Positions 1 through 11,348 of a DNA stretch of 64,000 nucleotides are shown here, one piece after another. Source of the DNA: Ptiloglossa arizonensis (taxonomy: Eukaryota > Arthropoda > Insecta > Hymenoptera > Colletidae); contig NW_027478709.1 of the NCBI RefSeq assembly GCF_051014685.1, positions 558,001-622,000 of the forward strand, in the 5' to 3' direction. A program made the position numbers and the translations under genes. The stretch's first letter is position 1. Every line of letters starts with the position of its first letter. Below the pieces are notes generated by a model. The model did not search any database and was not told the DNA's origin. It saw nothing but the letters and a program-made list of their open reading frames with translations.

Positions 1-331
1 TTCGCAAGTCTGATACTCGAATCCAATAACAAGTACGGCCTAGGGCAAAAATACACATACCGCTGTAATCGGGCGAGTTTCTGGTTTCAGATGCAATAGG
101 AAATTCTCAAGTTCGTCAATCCGTTCGCGAGATATGGAAGTTTGAAGTTAAGGAATGATTGAGAAACCATCAAAATTTTCGCAAGTCCGACACTCGAAAC
201 CAATAACTGGAATGGCCTAGGGGAAAAGTACACACACCATTGTAATCGGGCGAGTCTCCACTTTCAGATGCAACTGGAATTTCTCGAGTTCGTCATTCCG
301 TTCGCGAGATATGGGAGTTTGAAGTTAAGGA

Positions 332-347
332 ATGGTTGAGAAACCAT
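332..347 (+). other. Perfect 6-bp hairpin with GAGA loop (example)
   Basis: ATGGTT-GAGA-AACCAT is a perfect inverted repeat of 6 bp around a four-base loop. It recurs at the same place in every monomer of the GGTTGAGAAACC type. In transcribed RNA the GAGA loop would be a GNRA tetraloop. Common variants break one pair (ATGCTT or ATGATT in place of ATGGTT) or more (GGCTGAGAAATCATC). No function is known from the sequence. Confidence 0.75.
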
Positions 348-348
348 C

Positions 349-356
349 AAAATTTT
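349..356. other. A4T4 palindrome, once per monomer (example)
   Basis: AAAATTTT directly follows the hairpin and sits near the monomer boundary. A4T4 blocks are known to favour DNA curvature. One per 177 bp would place such a block once per nucleosome-sized interval. Variants (AAAATTATCG, AAAACTATCG, TACAATTTTCG, AAAATGTTCG) shorten it in a minority of monomers. Confidence 0.65.
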
Positions 357-411
357 CGCAATTCTGATGCTAGAAACCAATAACTACAATTCCCTAGGGG
401 AAAAATACACA

Positions 412-428
412 TACCGTTGTAATCGGGC
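412..428 (+). other. CENP-B-box-like 17-mer (example, 7 of 9 core bases)
   Basis: Aligned to the mammalian CENP-B box core NTTCGNNNNANNCGGGN, the monomer segment TACCGTTGTAATCGGGC matches C, G, A and all four bases of CGGG. It fails at the two T positions. The site recurs in most monomers. CENP-B is a mammalian protein, although pogo-derived relatives occur elsewhere. A 7/9 match in 177 bp on two strands could easily be chance. Confidence 0.35.
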
Positions 429-989
429 GAGTTTCTGCTTTCAGATGCATCAGGAATTTCTCGAGTTCGTCAGTCCGTTCGCGAGATATGGGAGTTAGAA
501 GTTATGGAATGCTTGAGAAACCATCAAAATTTTCGCAAGTCTGATACTCGAATCCAATAACTACTATGGCCTAGGGCAAAAATACACGTACCGTTGTAAT
601 CGGGCGAGTTTCTGCTTTCAGATGCAATAGGAAATTCTCGTGTTCGTCAATCCGTTCGCGAGATATGGGAGTTAGAAGTTATGGAATGCTTGAGAAACCA
701 TCAAAATTTTCGCAAGTCTGATACTCGAAACCAATAACTACAAAGGCCTTGGGGAAAAATACAAGCACCGTTGTAATCGGGCGAGTTTCTGCTTTCAGAT
801 GCAACAGGAATTTCTCGAATTCGTCAATCCGTTCGCGAGATATGGGAGTTAGAAGTTATGGAATGCTTGAGAAACCATCAAAATTATCGCAAGTCTGATA
901 CTCGAAGCCAATAACTACAAAGGCCTTAGGGAAAAATACACGTACCGCTGTAATCGGGCGAGTTTCTGCTTTCAGATGCAATAGGATAT

Positions 990-1017
990 TCTCGAGTTCG
1001 TCAATCCGTTCGCGAGA
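990..1017 (+). other. Imperfect 11-bp dyad over CTCGAG/TCGCGA (example)
   Basis: TCTCGAGTTCG and CGTTCGCGAGA are inverted repeats matching at 8 of 11 positions, with a six-base loop TCAATC. The outer five pairs (TCTCG/CGAGA) are perfect. This is the most conserved part of the monomer and carries five of its CpGs. It may be a protein-binding or cruciform-prone site; that is inference. Confidence 0.55.
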
Positions 1018-1099
1018 TATGGGAGTTTGAAGTTAAGGAATGGTTGAGAAACCATTACAATTTTCGCAATTCTGATACTCGAAACCAATAACTACTATG

Positions 1100-1580
1100 G
1101 CCTAGGGCAAAAATACACATACCGTTGTAATCGGGCGAGTTTCTGCTTTCAGATGCAATAGGAAATTCTCGAGTTCGTCAATCCGTTCGCGAGATATGGG
1201 AGTTTGAAGTTAAGGAATGCTTGAGAAACCATCAAAATTTTCGCAAGTCTGATACACGAAACCAATAACTGGAATGGCCTAGGTCAAAAATACACGTACC
1301 GTTGTAATCGGCCGAGTTTCTGCTGTCAGATGCAACAGGAATTTCTCGAGATCGTCAATCCGTTCGCGAGATATGGGAGTTTGAAGTAAAGGAATGCTTG
1401 AGAAACTATCAAAATTTTCGCAAGTCTGATACTCGAAACCAATAACTATAAAGGCATAGGAGAAAAATGCACATACCGTTGAAATCGGGCGAGATTCTGC
1501 TTTCAGATGCAATAGGAAATTCTCGAGTTCGTCAATCCGTTCGCGAGATATGGGAGTTTGAAGTTAAGGAATGCTTGAGA
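1100..1580 (+). repeat. Nested 3-monomer duplication, first copy
   Basis: About 1100-1580 recurs at about 1630-2110 with an offset of 531 bp (3 x 177). Both copies include GATACACGAAACC followed by the CGGCCG-type monomer and then the GGCATAGGAGAAAAATGCAC monomer. One visible difference is TTCGCGAG in this copy against TTCAGGAG near 1892. The pair is repeated inside the second 19-monomer copy (about 4460-5470), so it predates that duplication. Confidence 0.85.
1262..1438 (+). repeat. CGGCCG subfamily monomer (example)
   Basis: This subfamily carries linked changes: GGCCTAGGTCAAAAATACACG, AATCGGCCGAG in place of AATCGGGCGAG, CTGCTGTCAG in place of CTGCTTTCAG, and often CTCGAGATCG. I see it near 1309, 1840, 4671, 5202, 6617, 6796, 7679, 9097, 9976, 10864, 11749, 13165, 13873, 21658 and 22368. 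I did not see it after about 22.4 kb. It is a marker for the first third of the window. Confidence 0.82.
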
Positions 1581-1629
1581 AACCATCAAAATTTTCGCAA
1601 GTCTGATACTCGAATCCAATAACAAGTAT

Positions 1630-2110
1630 GGCCTAGGGCAAAAATACACATACCGTTGTAATCGGGCGAGTTTCTGCTTTCAGATGCAATAGGAAATTCT
1701 CGAGTTCGTCAATCCGTTCGCGAGATATGGGAGTTTGAAGTTAAGGAATGCTTGAGAAACCATCAAAATTTTCGCAAGTCTGATACACGAAACCAATAAC
1801 TGGAATGGCCTAGGTCAAAAATACACGTACCGTTGTAATCGGCCGAGTTTCTGCTGTCAGATGCAACAGGAATTTCTCGAGATCGTCAATCCGTTCAGGA
1901 GATATGGGAGTTTGAAGTAAAGGAATGCTTGAGAAACTATCAAAATTTTCGCAAGTCTGATACTCGAAACCAATAACTATAAAGGCATAGGAGAAAAATG
2001 CACATACCGTTGAAATCGGGCGAGTTTCTGCTTTCAGATGCAATAGGAAATTCTCGAGTTCGTCAATCCGTTCGCGAGATATGGGAGTTTGAAGTTAAGG
2101 AATGCTTGAT
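1630..2110 (+). repeat. Nested 3-monomer duplication, second copy
   Basis: This is the partner of the segment at about 1100-1580, 531 bp downstream. It ends where the following monomer reads CTTGATGAACCATCAAAATTATCGC instead of CTTGAGAAACC. Confidence 0.85.
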
Positions 2111-2240
2111 GAACCATCAAAATTATCGCAAGTCTGATACTCGAAGCCAATAACTATAAAGGCATAGGAGAAAAATGCACATACCGTTGTAATCGGGCGA
2201 GTTTCTGCTTTCAGATGCAATAGGAAATTCTCGAGTTCGT

Positions 2241-3362
2241 TAATCCGTTCGCGAGGTATGGGAGTTTGAAGTTGAGGAATGGTTGAGAAGCCTTCAAAAT
2301 TTTCGCAGGTCTGATTCTCGAAACCAATAACTCGAATGGCCTAGGTCAAAAATACACCTACCGTTGTAATCGGGCGAGTTTCTGCTGTCAGATGCAACAG
2401 GAATTTCTCGAGTTCGTCAATCCGTTCACGAGATATGGGAGTTTGAAGTTAAGGAATGCTTGAGAAACCATCAAAATTATCGCAAGTCTGATACTCGAAG
2501 CCAATAACTACAAAGGCCTTAGGGAAAAATACACGTACCGTTGTAATCGGGCGAGTTTCTGCTTTCAGATGCAATAGGATATTCTCGAGTTCGTCAATCC
2601 GTTCGCGAGATATGGGAGTTTGAAGTTAAGGAATGGTTGAGAAACCATTACAATTTTCGCAAGTCTGATACTCGAAACCAATAACTACTATGGCCTAGGG
2701 CAAATATACACGTACCGTTGTAATCGGGCGAGTTTCTACTTTCAGATGCAATAGGAAATTCTCGAGTTCGTCAATCCGTTCGCGAGATATGGGAGTTTGA
2801 AGTTAAGGAATGCTTGTGAAACCATCAAAATTTTCGCAAGTCTGATACTAGAAACCAGTAACTACAAAGGCCTAGGGGAAAAATGCACATACCGTTGAAA
2901 TCGGGCGAGTTTCTGCTTTCAGATGCAATAGGAAATTCTCGAGTTCGTCAATCCGTTCGCGAGATATGGGAGTTTGAAGTTAAGGAATGCTTGAGAAACC
3001 ATCAAAATTTTCGCAAGTCTGATACTCGAATCCAATAACAAGTATGGCCTAGGGCAAAAATACACATACCGTTGTAATCGGGCGAGTTTCTGCTTTCAGA
3101 TGCAATAGAAAATTCTCGAGTTCGTCAATCCGTTCGCGAGATATGGGAGTTTGAAGTTAAGGAATGCTTGAGAAACCATCAAAATTTTCGCAAGTCTGAT
3201 ACTCGAAACCAATAACTACAAAGGCCTAGGGGAAAATGCACATACCGTTGAAATCGGGCGAGTTTCTGCTTTCAGATGCAATAGGAAATTCTCGAGTTCG
3301 TCAATCCGTTCGCGAGATATGGGAGTTTGAAGTTAAGGAATGCTTGAGAAACCATCAAAGTT
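2241..3362 (+). repeat. Remainder of the 19-monomer HOR
   Basis: About six monomers complete the HOR between the two identical segments. They include another GATTCTCG/CTCGAATGG monomer near 2310-2340 and two copies of a monomer with GGGGAAAAATGCAC or its one-base-shorter form (about 2876 and 3230). No gene or unique sequence is present. Confidence 0.85.
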
Positions 3363-5602
3363 TTCGCAAGTCTGATACTCGAATCCAATAACAAGTACGG
3401 CCTAGGGCAAAAATACACATACCGCTGTAATCGGGCGAGTTTCTGGTTTCAGATGCAATAGGAAATTCTCAAGTTCGTCAATCCGTTCGCGAGATATGGA
3501 AGTTTGAAGTTAAGGAATGATTGAGAAACCATCAAAATTTTCGCAAGTCCGACACTCGAAACCAATAACTGGAATGGCCTAGGGGAAAAGTACACACACC
3601 ATTGTAATCGGGCGAGTCTCCACTTTCAGATGCAACTGGAATTTCTCGAGTTCGTCATTCCGTTCGCGAGATATGGGAGTTTGAAGTTAAGGAATGGTTG
3701 AGAAACCATCAAAATTTTCGCAATTCTGATGCTAGAAACCAATAACTACAATTCCCTAGGGGAAAAATACACATACCGTTGTAATCGGGCGAGTTTCTGC
3801 TTTCAGATGCATCAGGAATTTCTCGAGTTCGTCAGTCCGTTCGCGAGATATGGGAGTTAGAAGTTATGGAATGCTTGAGAAACCATCAAAATTTTCGCAA
3901 GTCTGATACTCGAATCCAATAACTACTATGGCCTAGGGCAAAAATACACGTACCGTTGTAATCGGGCGAGTTTCTGCTTTCAGATGCAATAGGAAATTCT
4001 CGTGTTCGTCAATCCGTTCGCGAGATATGGGAGTTAGAAGTTATGGAATGCTTGAGAAACCATCAAAATTTTCGCAAGTCTGATACTCGAAACCAATAAC
4101 TACAAAGGCCTTGGGGAAAAATACAAGCACCGTTGTAATCGGGCGAGTTTCTGCTTTCAGATGCAACAGGAATTTCTCGAATTCGTCAATCCGTTCGCGA
4201 GATATGGGAGTTAGAAGTTATGGAATGCTTGAGAAACCATCAAAATTATCGCAAGTCTGATACTCGAAGCCAATAACTACAAAGGCCTTAGGGAAAAATA
4301 CACGTACCGCTGTAATCGGGCGAGTTTCTGCTTTCAGATGCAATAGGATATTCTCGAGTTCGTCAATCCGTTCGCGAGATATGGGAGTTTGAAGTTAAGG
4401 AATGGTTGAGAAACCATTACAATTTTCGCAATTCTGATACTCGAAACCAATAACTACTATGGCCTAGGGCAAAAATACACATACCGTTGTAATCGGGCGA
4501 GTTTCTGCTTTCAGATGCAATAGGAAATTCTCGAGTTCGTCAATCCGTTCGCGAGATATGGGAGTTTGAAGTTAAGGAATGCTTGAGAAACCATCAAAAT
4601 TTTCGCAAGTCTGATACACGAAACCAATAACTGGAATGGCCTAGGTCAAAAATACACGTACCGTTGTAATCGGCCGAGTTTCTGCTGTCAGATGCAACAG
4701 GAATTTCTCGAGATCGTCAATCCGTTCGCGAGATATGGGAGTTTGAAGTAAAGGAATGCTTGAGAAACTATCAAAATTTTCGCAAGTCTGATACTCGAAA
4801 CCAATAACTATAAAGGCATAGGAGAAAAATGCACATACCGTTGAAATCGGGCGAGATTCTGCTTTCAGATGCAATAGGAAATTCTCGAGTTCGTCAATCC
4901 GTTCGCGAGATATGGGAGTTTGAAGTTAAGGAATGCTTGAGAAACCATCAAAATTTTCGCAAGTCTGATACTCGAATCCAATAACAAGTATGGCCTAGGG
5001 CAAAAATACACATACCGTTGTAATCGGGCGAGTTTCTGCTTTCAGATGCAATAGGAAATTCTCGAGTTCGTCAATCCGTTCGCGAGATATGGGAGTTTGA
5101 AGTTAAGGAATGCTTGAGAAACCATCAAAATTTTCGCAAGTCTGATACACGAAACCAATAACTGGAATGGCCTAGGTCAAAAATACACGTACCGTTGTAA
5201 TCGGCCGAGTTTCTGCTGTCAGATGCAACAGGAATTTCTCGAGATCGTCAATCCGTTCAGGAGATATGGGAGTTTGAAGTAAAGGAATGCTTGAGAAACT
5301 ATCAAAATTTTCGCAAGTCTGATACTCGAAACCAATAACTATAAAGGCATAGGAGAAAAATGCACATACCGTTGAAATCGGGCGAGTTTCTGCTTTCAGA
5401 TGCAATAGGAAATTCTCGAGTTCGTCAATCCGTTCGCGAGATATGGGAGTTTGAAGTTAAGGAATGCTTGATGAACCATCAAAATTATCGCAAGTCTGAT
5501 ACTCGAAGCCAATAACTATAAAGGCATAGGAGAAAAATGCACATACCGTTGTAATCGGGCGAGTTTCTGCTTTCAGATGCAATAGGAAATTCTCGAGTTC
5601 GT
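3363..5602 (+). repeat. HOR copy 2 of the 19-monomer unit
   Basis: This is the second copy of the segment at 1-2240. The copies sit in the same orientation one HOR period apart, which is what unequal exchange in register by whole monomers produces. After 5602 the array does not continue like 2241 onward: 5640-5700 carries CTTGATGAACCATCACAATT and ACCTGTAAC, which fit a different neighbour. Confidence 0.93.
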
Positions 5603-5699
5603 CAATCCGTTCGCGAGATATGGGAGTTTGAAGTTAAAGAATGCTTGATGAACCATCACAATTTTCGCAAGTCTGATACTCGAAACCTGTAACTACTAT

Positions 5700-6293
5700 G
5701 GCCTAGGGCAAAAATACACGTACCGTTGTAATCGGGCGAGTTTCTGCTTTCAGATGCAACAGGAATTGCTCGAATTCGTCAATCCGTTCGCGAGATATGG
5801 GAGCTTGAAGTTAAGGAATGGTTGAGAAACCATCAAAATTTTCGCAATTCTGATGCTAGAAACCAATAATTACAATTCCCAAGGGGAAAAATACACATAC
5901 CGTTGTTACCGGGCGAGTTTCTGCTTTCAGATGCAACAGGAATTTCTCGAGTTCGTCAATCCCTTCGCGAAAATGGGAGTTTGAAGTTAAGGAATGCTAG
6001 AGAATCCATCAAAATTATCGCAAGTCTGATACTCGAAGCCAATAACTACAAAGGCCTTGGGGAAAAATACACGTACCGTTGTAATCGGGCGAGTTTCTGC
6101 TTTCAGATGCAATAGGAAATTCTCGAGTTCGTCAATCCCTTCGCGAGATATGGGAGTTTGAAGTTAAGGAATGGTTGGGAAACCATTACAATTTTCGGAA
6201 GTCTGATACTCGAAACCAATAACTACTATGGCCTAGGGCAAAAATACACGTACCGTTGTAATCGGGCGAGTTTCTGCTTTCAGATGCAATAGG
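5700..6293 (+). repeat. Segment duplicated 20 monomers downstream, copy 1
   Basis: It contains the distinctive run GGAATTGCTCGAATTCG, GGAGCTTGAAG, AATAATTACAATTCCCAAGG, CGTTGTTACCGGGCG and GCGAAAATGGG, a one-base-shorter form of GCGAGATATGGG. The same run occurs about 3,539 bp downstream. The match ends where this copy reads CAATAGGAATTTC and the other reads CAATAGGAAATTC. Confidence 0.85.
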
Positions 6294-9238
6294 AATTTCT
6301 CGAGTTCGTCATTCCGTTCGCGAGATATGGGTGTTTGAAGTTAAGGAATGGTTGAGAAACCATTACAATTTTCGGAAGTCTGATACTCGAAACCAATAAC
6401 TACTATGGCCTAGGGCAAAAATACACGTACCGTTGTAATCGGGCGAGTTTCTGCTTTCAGATGCAATAGGAGATTCTCGAGTTCGTCAATCCTTTCGCGA
6501 GATATGGGAGTTTGAAGTTAAGGAATGGTTGAGAAACCTTCAAAATTTTCGCTGGTCTCATACACGAAACCAATAACTGGAATTGCCTAGGTCAAAAATA
6601 CACGTACCGTTGTAATCGGCCGAGTTTCTGCTGTCAGATGCAACAGGAATTTCTCGAGTTCGTCATTCCGTTCGCGAGATATGGGAGTTTGAAGTTAAGG
6701 AATGGTTGAGAAACCTTCAAAATTTTCGCTGGTCTGATACACGAAACCAATAACTGGAATGGCCTAGGTCAAAAATACACGTACCGTTGTAATCGGCCGA
6801 GTTTCTGCTGTCAGATGCAACAGGAATTTCTAGAGATCGTCAATCCGTTCGCGAGGTATGGGAGTTTGAAGTAAAGGAATGCTTGAGAAACTATCAAAAT
6901 TTTCGCAAGTCTGATACTCGAAACCAATAACTATAAAGGCATAGGAGAAAAATGCACATACCGTTGAAATCGGGCGAGTTTCTGCTTTCAGATGCAATAG
7001 GAAATTCTCGAGTTCGTCAATCCGTTCGCGAGATATGGGAGTTTGAAGTTAAGGAATGCTTGATGAACCATCAAAATTATCGCAAGTCTGATACTCGAAG
7101 CCAATAACTACAAAGGCCTTGGGGAAAAATACACGCACCGTTGTAATCGGGCGAGTTTCTGCTTTCAGATGCAATAGGAAATTCTCGAGTTCGTCAATCC
7201 GTTCGCGAGATATGGGAGTTTGAAGTTAAGGAATGCTTGATGAACCATCACAATTTTCGCAAGTCTGATACTCGAAACCTGTAACTACTATGGCCTAGGG
7301 CAAAAATACACGTACCGTTGTAATCGGGCGAGTTTCTGCTTTCAGATGCAACAGGAATTGCTCGAATTCGTCAGTCCGTTCGCGAGATATGGGAGCTTGA
7401 AGTAAAGGAATGCTTGAGAAACCATCAAAATTTTCGCAAGTCTGATACTCGAAACCAATAACTATAAAGGCATAGGAGAAAAATGCACATACCGTTGAAA
7501 TCGGGCGAGTTTCTGCTTTCAGATGCAATAGGAAATTCTCGAGTTCGTCAATCCGTTCGCGAGATATGGGAGTTTGAAGTTAAGGAATGGTTGAGAAACC
7601 ATCACAATTTTCGCTGGTCTGATACACGAAACCAATAACTGGAATGGCCTAGGTCAAAAATACACGTACCGTTGTAATCGGCCGAGTTTCTGCTGTCAGA
7701 TGCAACAGGAATTTCTCGAGATCGTCAATCCGTTCGCGAGATATGGGAGTTTGAAGTAAAGGAATGCTTGAGAAACTATCAAAATTTTCGCAAGTCTGAT
7801 ACTCGAAACCAATAACTACTATGGCCTAGGGCAAAAATACACGTACCGTTGTAATCGGGCGGGTTTCTGCTTTCAGATGCAATAGGAAATTCTCGAGTTC
7901 GTCAATCCGTTCGCGAGATATGGGAGTTTCAAGTTAATGAATGCTTGAGAAACCATCAAAATTAACGCAAGTCTGATACTCGACGCCAATAACTACAAAG
8001 GCCTTGGGGAAAAATACACGCACCGTTGTAATCGGGCGAGTTTCTGCTTTGAGATGCAATAGGAAATTCTCGAGTTCGTCAATCCGTTCGCGAGATATGG
8101 GAGTTTGAAGTTAAGGAATGGTTGAGAAACCATCACAATTTTCGCAAGTCTGATACTCGAAACAAATAACTACTATGGCCTGGGGCAAAAATACACGTAC
8201 CGTTGTAATCGGGCGAGTTTCTGCTTTCAGATGCAATAGGAGATTCTCGAGTTCGTCAATCCGTTCGCGAGATATGGGAGTTTGAAGTTAAGGTATGCTT
8301 GAGAAACCATCAAAATTTTCGCAAGTCTGATACTCGAAACCAATAACTACTATGGCCTAGGGCAAAAATACACCTACCGTTGTAATCGGGCGAGTTTCTG
8401 CTTTCAGATGCAATAGGAATCTCTCGAGTTCGTCATTCCGTTCGCGAGATATGGGAGTTTGAAGTTAAGGAATGGTTGAGAAACCATCAAAATTTTCGCA
8501 ATTCTGATGCTAGAAACCAATAACTACAATGCCCTAGGGGAAAAATACACATACCGTTGTAATCGGGCGAGTTTCTGCTTTCAGATGCAACAGGAATTTC
8601 TCGAGTTCGTCATTCCGTTCGCGAGATATGGGAGTTTGAAGTTAAGGAATGGTTGGGAAACCATTACAATTTTCGGAAGTCTGATACTCGAAACCAATAA
8701 CTACTATGGCCTAGGGCAAAAATACACGTACCGTTGTAATCGGGCGAGTTTCTGCTTTCAGATGCAATAGGAATTTCTCGAGTTCGTCATTCCGTTCGCG
8801 AGATATGGGAGTTTGAAGTTAAGGAATGGTTGAGAAACCATCAAAATTTTCGCAATTCTGATGCTAGAAGCAAATAACTACAATGCCCTAGGGGAAAAAT
8901 ACACATACCGTTGTAATCGGGCGAGTTTCTGCTTTCAGATGCAACAGGAATTTCTCGAGTTCGACAATCCGTTCGCGAGATATGGGAGTTTGAAGTTAAG
9001 GAATGGTTGAGAAACCGTCAAAATTTTCGCTGGTCTGATACACGAAACCAATAACTGGAATGGCCTAGGTCAAAAATACACGTACCGTTGTAATCGGCCG
9101 AGTTTCTGCTGTCAGATGCAACAGGAATTTCTCGAGTTCGTCATTCCGTTCGCGAGATATGGGAGTTTGAAGTTAAGGAATGGTTGAGAAACCTTCAAAA
9201 TTTTCGCTGGTCTGATACACGAAACCAATAACTGGAAT

Positions 9239-9832
9239 GGCCTAGGGCAAAAATACACGTACCGTTGTAATCGGGCGAGTTTCTGCTTTCAGATGCAACA
9301 GGAATTGCTCGAATTCGTCAATCCGTTCGCGAGATATGGGAGCTTGAAGTTAAGGAATGGTTGAGAAACCATCAAAATTTTCGCAATTCTGATGCTAGAA
9401 ACCAATAATTACAATTCCCAAGGGGAAAAATACACATACCGTTGTTACCGGGCGAGTTTCTGCTTTCAGATGCAACAGGAATTTCTCGAGTTCGTCAATC
9501 CGTTCGCGAAAATGGGAGTTTGAAGTTAAGGAATGCTTGAGAATCCATCAAAATTATCGCAAGTCTGATACTCGAAGCCAATAACTACAAAGGCCTTGGG
9601 GAAAAATACACGTACCGTTGTAATCGGGCGAGTTTCTGCTTTCAGATGCAATAGGAAATTCTCGAGTTCGTCAATCCGTTCGCGAGATATGGGAGTTTGA
9701 AGTTAAGGAATGGTTGGGAAACCATTACAATTTTCGGAAGTCTGATACTCGAAACCAATAACTACTATGGCCTAGGGCAAAAATACACGTACCGTTGTAA
9801 TCGGGCGAGTTTCTGCTTTCAGATGCAATAGG
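9239..9832 (+). repeat. Segment duplicated 20 monomers downstream, copy 2
   Basis: Partner of 5700-6293, with the same shared one-base deletion (GCGAAAATGGG near 9508). Small differences are visible, for example CCGTTCGCGAAAA here against CCCTTCGCGAAAA in copy 1. Confidence 0.85.
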
Positions 9833-10260
9833 AAATTCTCGAGTTCGTCAATCCGTTCGCGAGATATGGGAGTTTGAAGTTAAGGAATGATTGAGAAACC
9901 TTCAAAATTTTCGCTGGTCTGATACACGAAACCAATAACTGGAATGGCCTAGGTCAAAAATACACGTACCGTTGTAATCGGCCGAGTTTCTGCTGTCAGA
10001 TGCAACAGGAATTTCTCGAGTTCGTCATTCCGTTCGCGAGATATGGGAGTTTGAAGTTAAGGAATGGTTGAGAAACCATTACAATTTTCGCAAGTCTGAT
10101 ACTCGAAACAAATAACTACTATGGCCTAGGGCAAAAATACACATACCGTTGTAATCGGGCGAGTTTCTGCTTTCAGATGCAACAGGAATTTCTCGAATTC
10201 GTCAATCCGTTCGCGAGATATGGGAGTTAGAAGTTATGGAATGCTTGAGAAACCATCAAA

Positions 10261-10640
10261 ATTTTCGCAAGTCTGATACTCGAAACCAATAACTACTATG
10301 GCCTAGGGCAAAAATGCACGTACCGTTGTAATCGGGCGAGTTTCTGCTTTCAGATGCAATAGGAATTTCTCGAGTTCGTCATTCCGTTCGCGAGATATGG
10401 GAGTTTGAAGTTAAGGAATGGTTGAGAAACCATTACAATTTTCGGAAGTCTGATACTCGAAACCAATAACTACTATGGCCTAGGGCAAAAATACACGTAC
10501 CGTTGTAATCGGGCGAGTTTCTGCTTTCAGATGCAATAGGAGATTCTCGAGTTCGTCAATCCTTTCGCGAGATATGGGAGTTTGAAGTTAAGGAATGCTT
10601 GAAAAACCATCAAAATTTTCGCAAGTCTGATACTCGAAAC
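10261..10640 (+). repeat. Local 4-monomer duplication, copy 1
   Basis: Two monomers with TAGGGCAAAAATGCACG, GAAACCATTACAATTTTCGG and CAATAGGAGATTCTCG recur 708 bp (4 x 177) downstream at about 10969-11348. A small difference is CCTTTCGCG near 10561 against CCGTTCGCG in the later copy. Confidence 0.8.
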
Positions 10641-10968
10641 CAATAACTACTATGGCCTAGGGGAAAAATACACATACCGTTGTAATCGGGCGAGTTTCTG
10701 CTTTCAGATGCAACAGGAATTTCTCGAGTTCGTCAATCCGTTCGCGAGATGTGGGAGTTTGAAGTTAAGGAATGGTTGAGAAACCTTCAAAATTTTCGCT
10801 GGTCTGATACACGAAACCAATAACTGGAATGGCCTAGGTCAAAAATACACGTACCGTTGTAATCGGCCGAGTTTCTGCTGTCAGATGCAACAGGAATTTC
10901 TCGAGATCGTCAATCCGTTCGCGAGATATGGGAGTTTGAAGTAAAGGAATGCTTGAGAAACCATCAAA

Positions 10969-11348
10969 ATTTTCGCAAGTCTGATACTCGAAACCAATAA
11001 CTACTATGGCCTAGGGCAAAAATGCACGTACCGTTGTAATCGGGCGAGTTTCTGCTTTCAGATGCAATAGGAATTTCTCGAGTTCGTCATTCCGTTCGCG
11101 AGATATGGGAGTTTGAAGTTAAGGAATGGTTGAGAAACCATTACAATTTTCGGAAGTCTGATACTCGAAACCAATAACTACTATGGCCTAGGGCAAAAAT
11201 ACACGTACCGTTGTAATCGGGCGAGTTTCTGCTTTCAGATGCAATAGGAGATTCTCGAGTTCGTCAATCCGTTCGCGAGATATGGGAGTTTGAAGTTAAG
11301 GAATGCTTGAAAAACCATCAAAATTTTCGCAAGTCTGATACTCGAAAC
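10969..11348 (+). repeat. Local 4-monomer duplication, copy 2
   Basis: Partner of 10261-10640, 708 bp downstream. The copies part where this one continues TAGGGCAAAAATACACG and the first continues TAGGGGAAAAATACACA. Confidence 0.8.

Larger units (their letters stand above)
1..2240 (+). repeat. HOR copy 1 of a 19-monomer (3,362-bp) unit
   Basis: Read against 3363-5602, this segment looks the same base for base, including private variants such as CTGGTTTCAG with TCAAGTTCG, CTCGTGTTCG near 639, and TTCAGGAG near 1892. Identity stops at base 2241 (TTCGTTAAT against TTCGTCAAT at 5603). The offset of 3,362 is 19 x 177 minus one base, explained by a one-base shortening (GGGGAAAATGCAC) near 3230. 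The match is already complete at base 1, so the duplicated unit probably starts before the window. Confidence 0.93.

Noticed and set aside
332..347. Hairpin as a transposon terminal inverted repeat or attachment site
   Set aside because: It occurs once per monomer at a fixed place and does not flank any distinct segment.
1279..1512. Minus-strand open frames of 77 codons (also at 1810, 4641, 5172, 7295, 11719, 13843 and 22338)
   Set aside because: They are the same stretch of satellite read antisense in each copy. Because 177 is 59 codons, a frame keeps phase across monomers. There is no start context, no domain, and the ends are set by chance stops.
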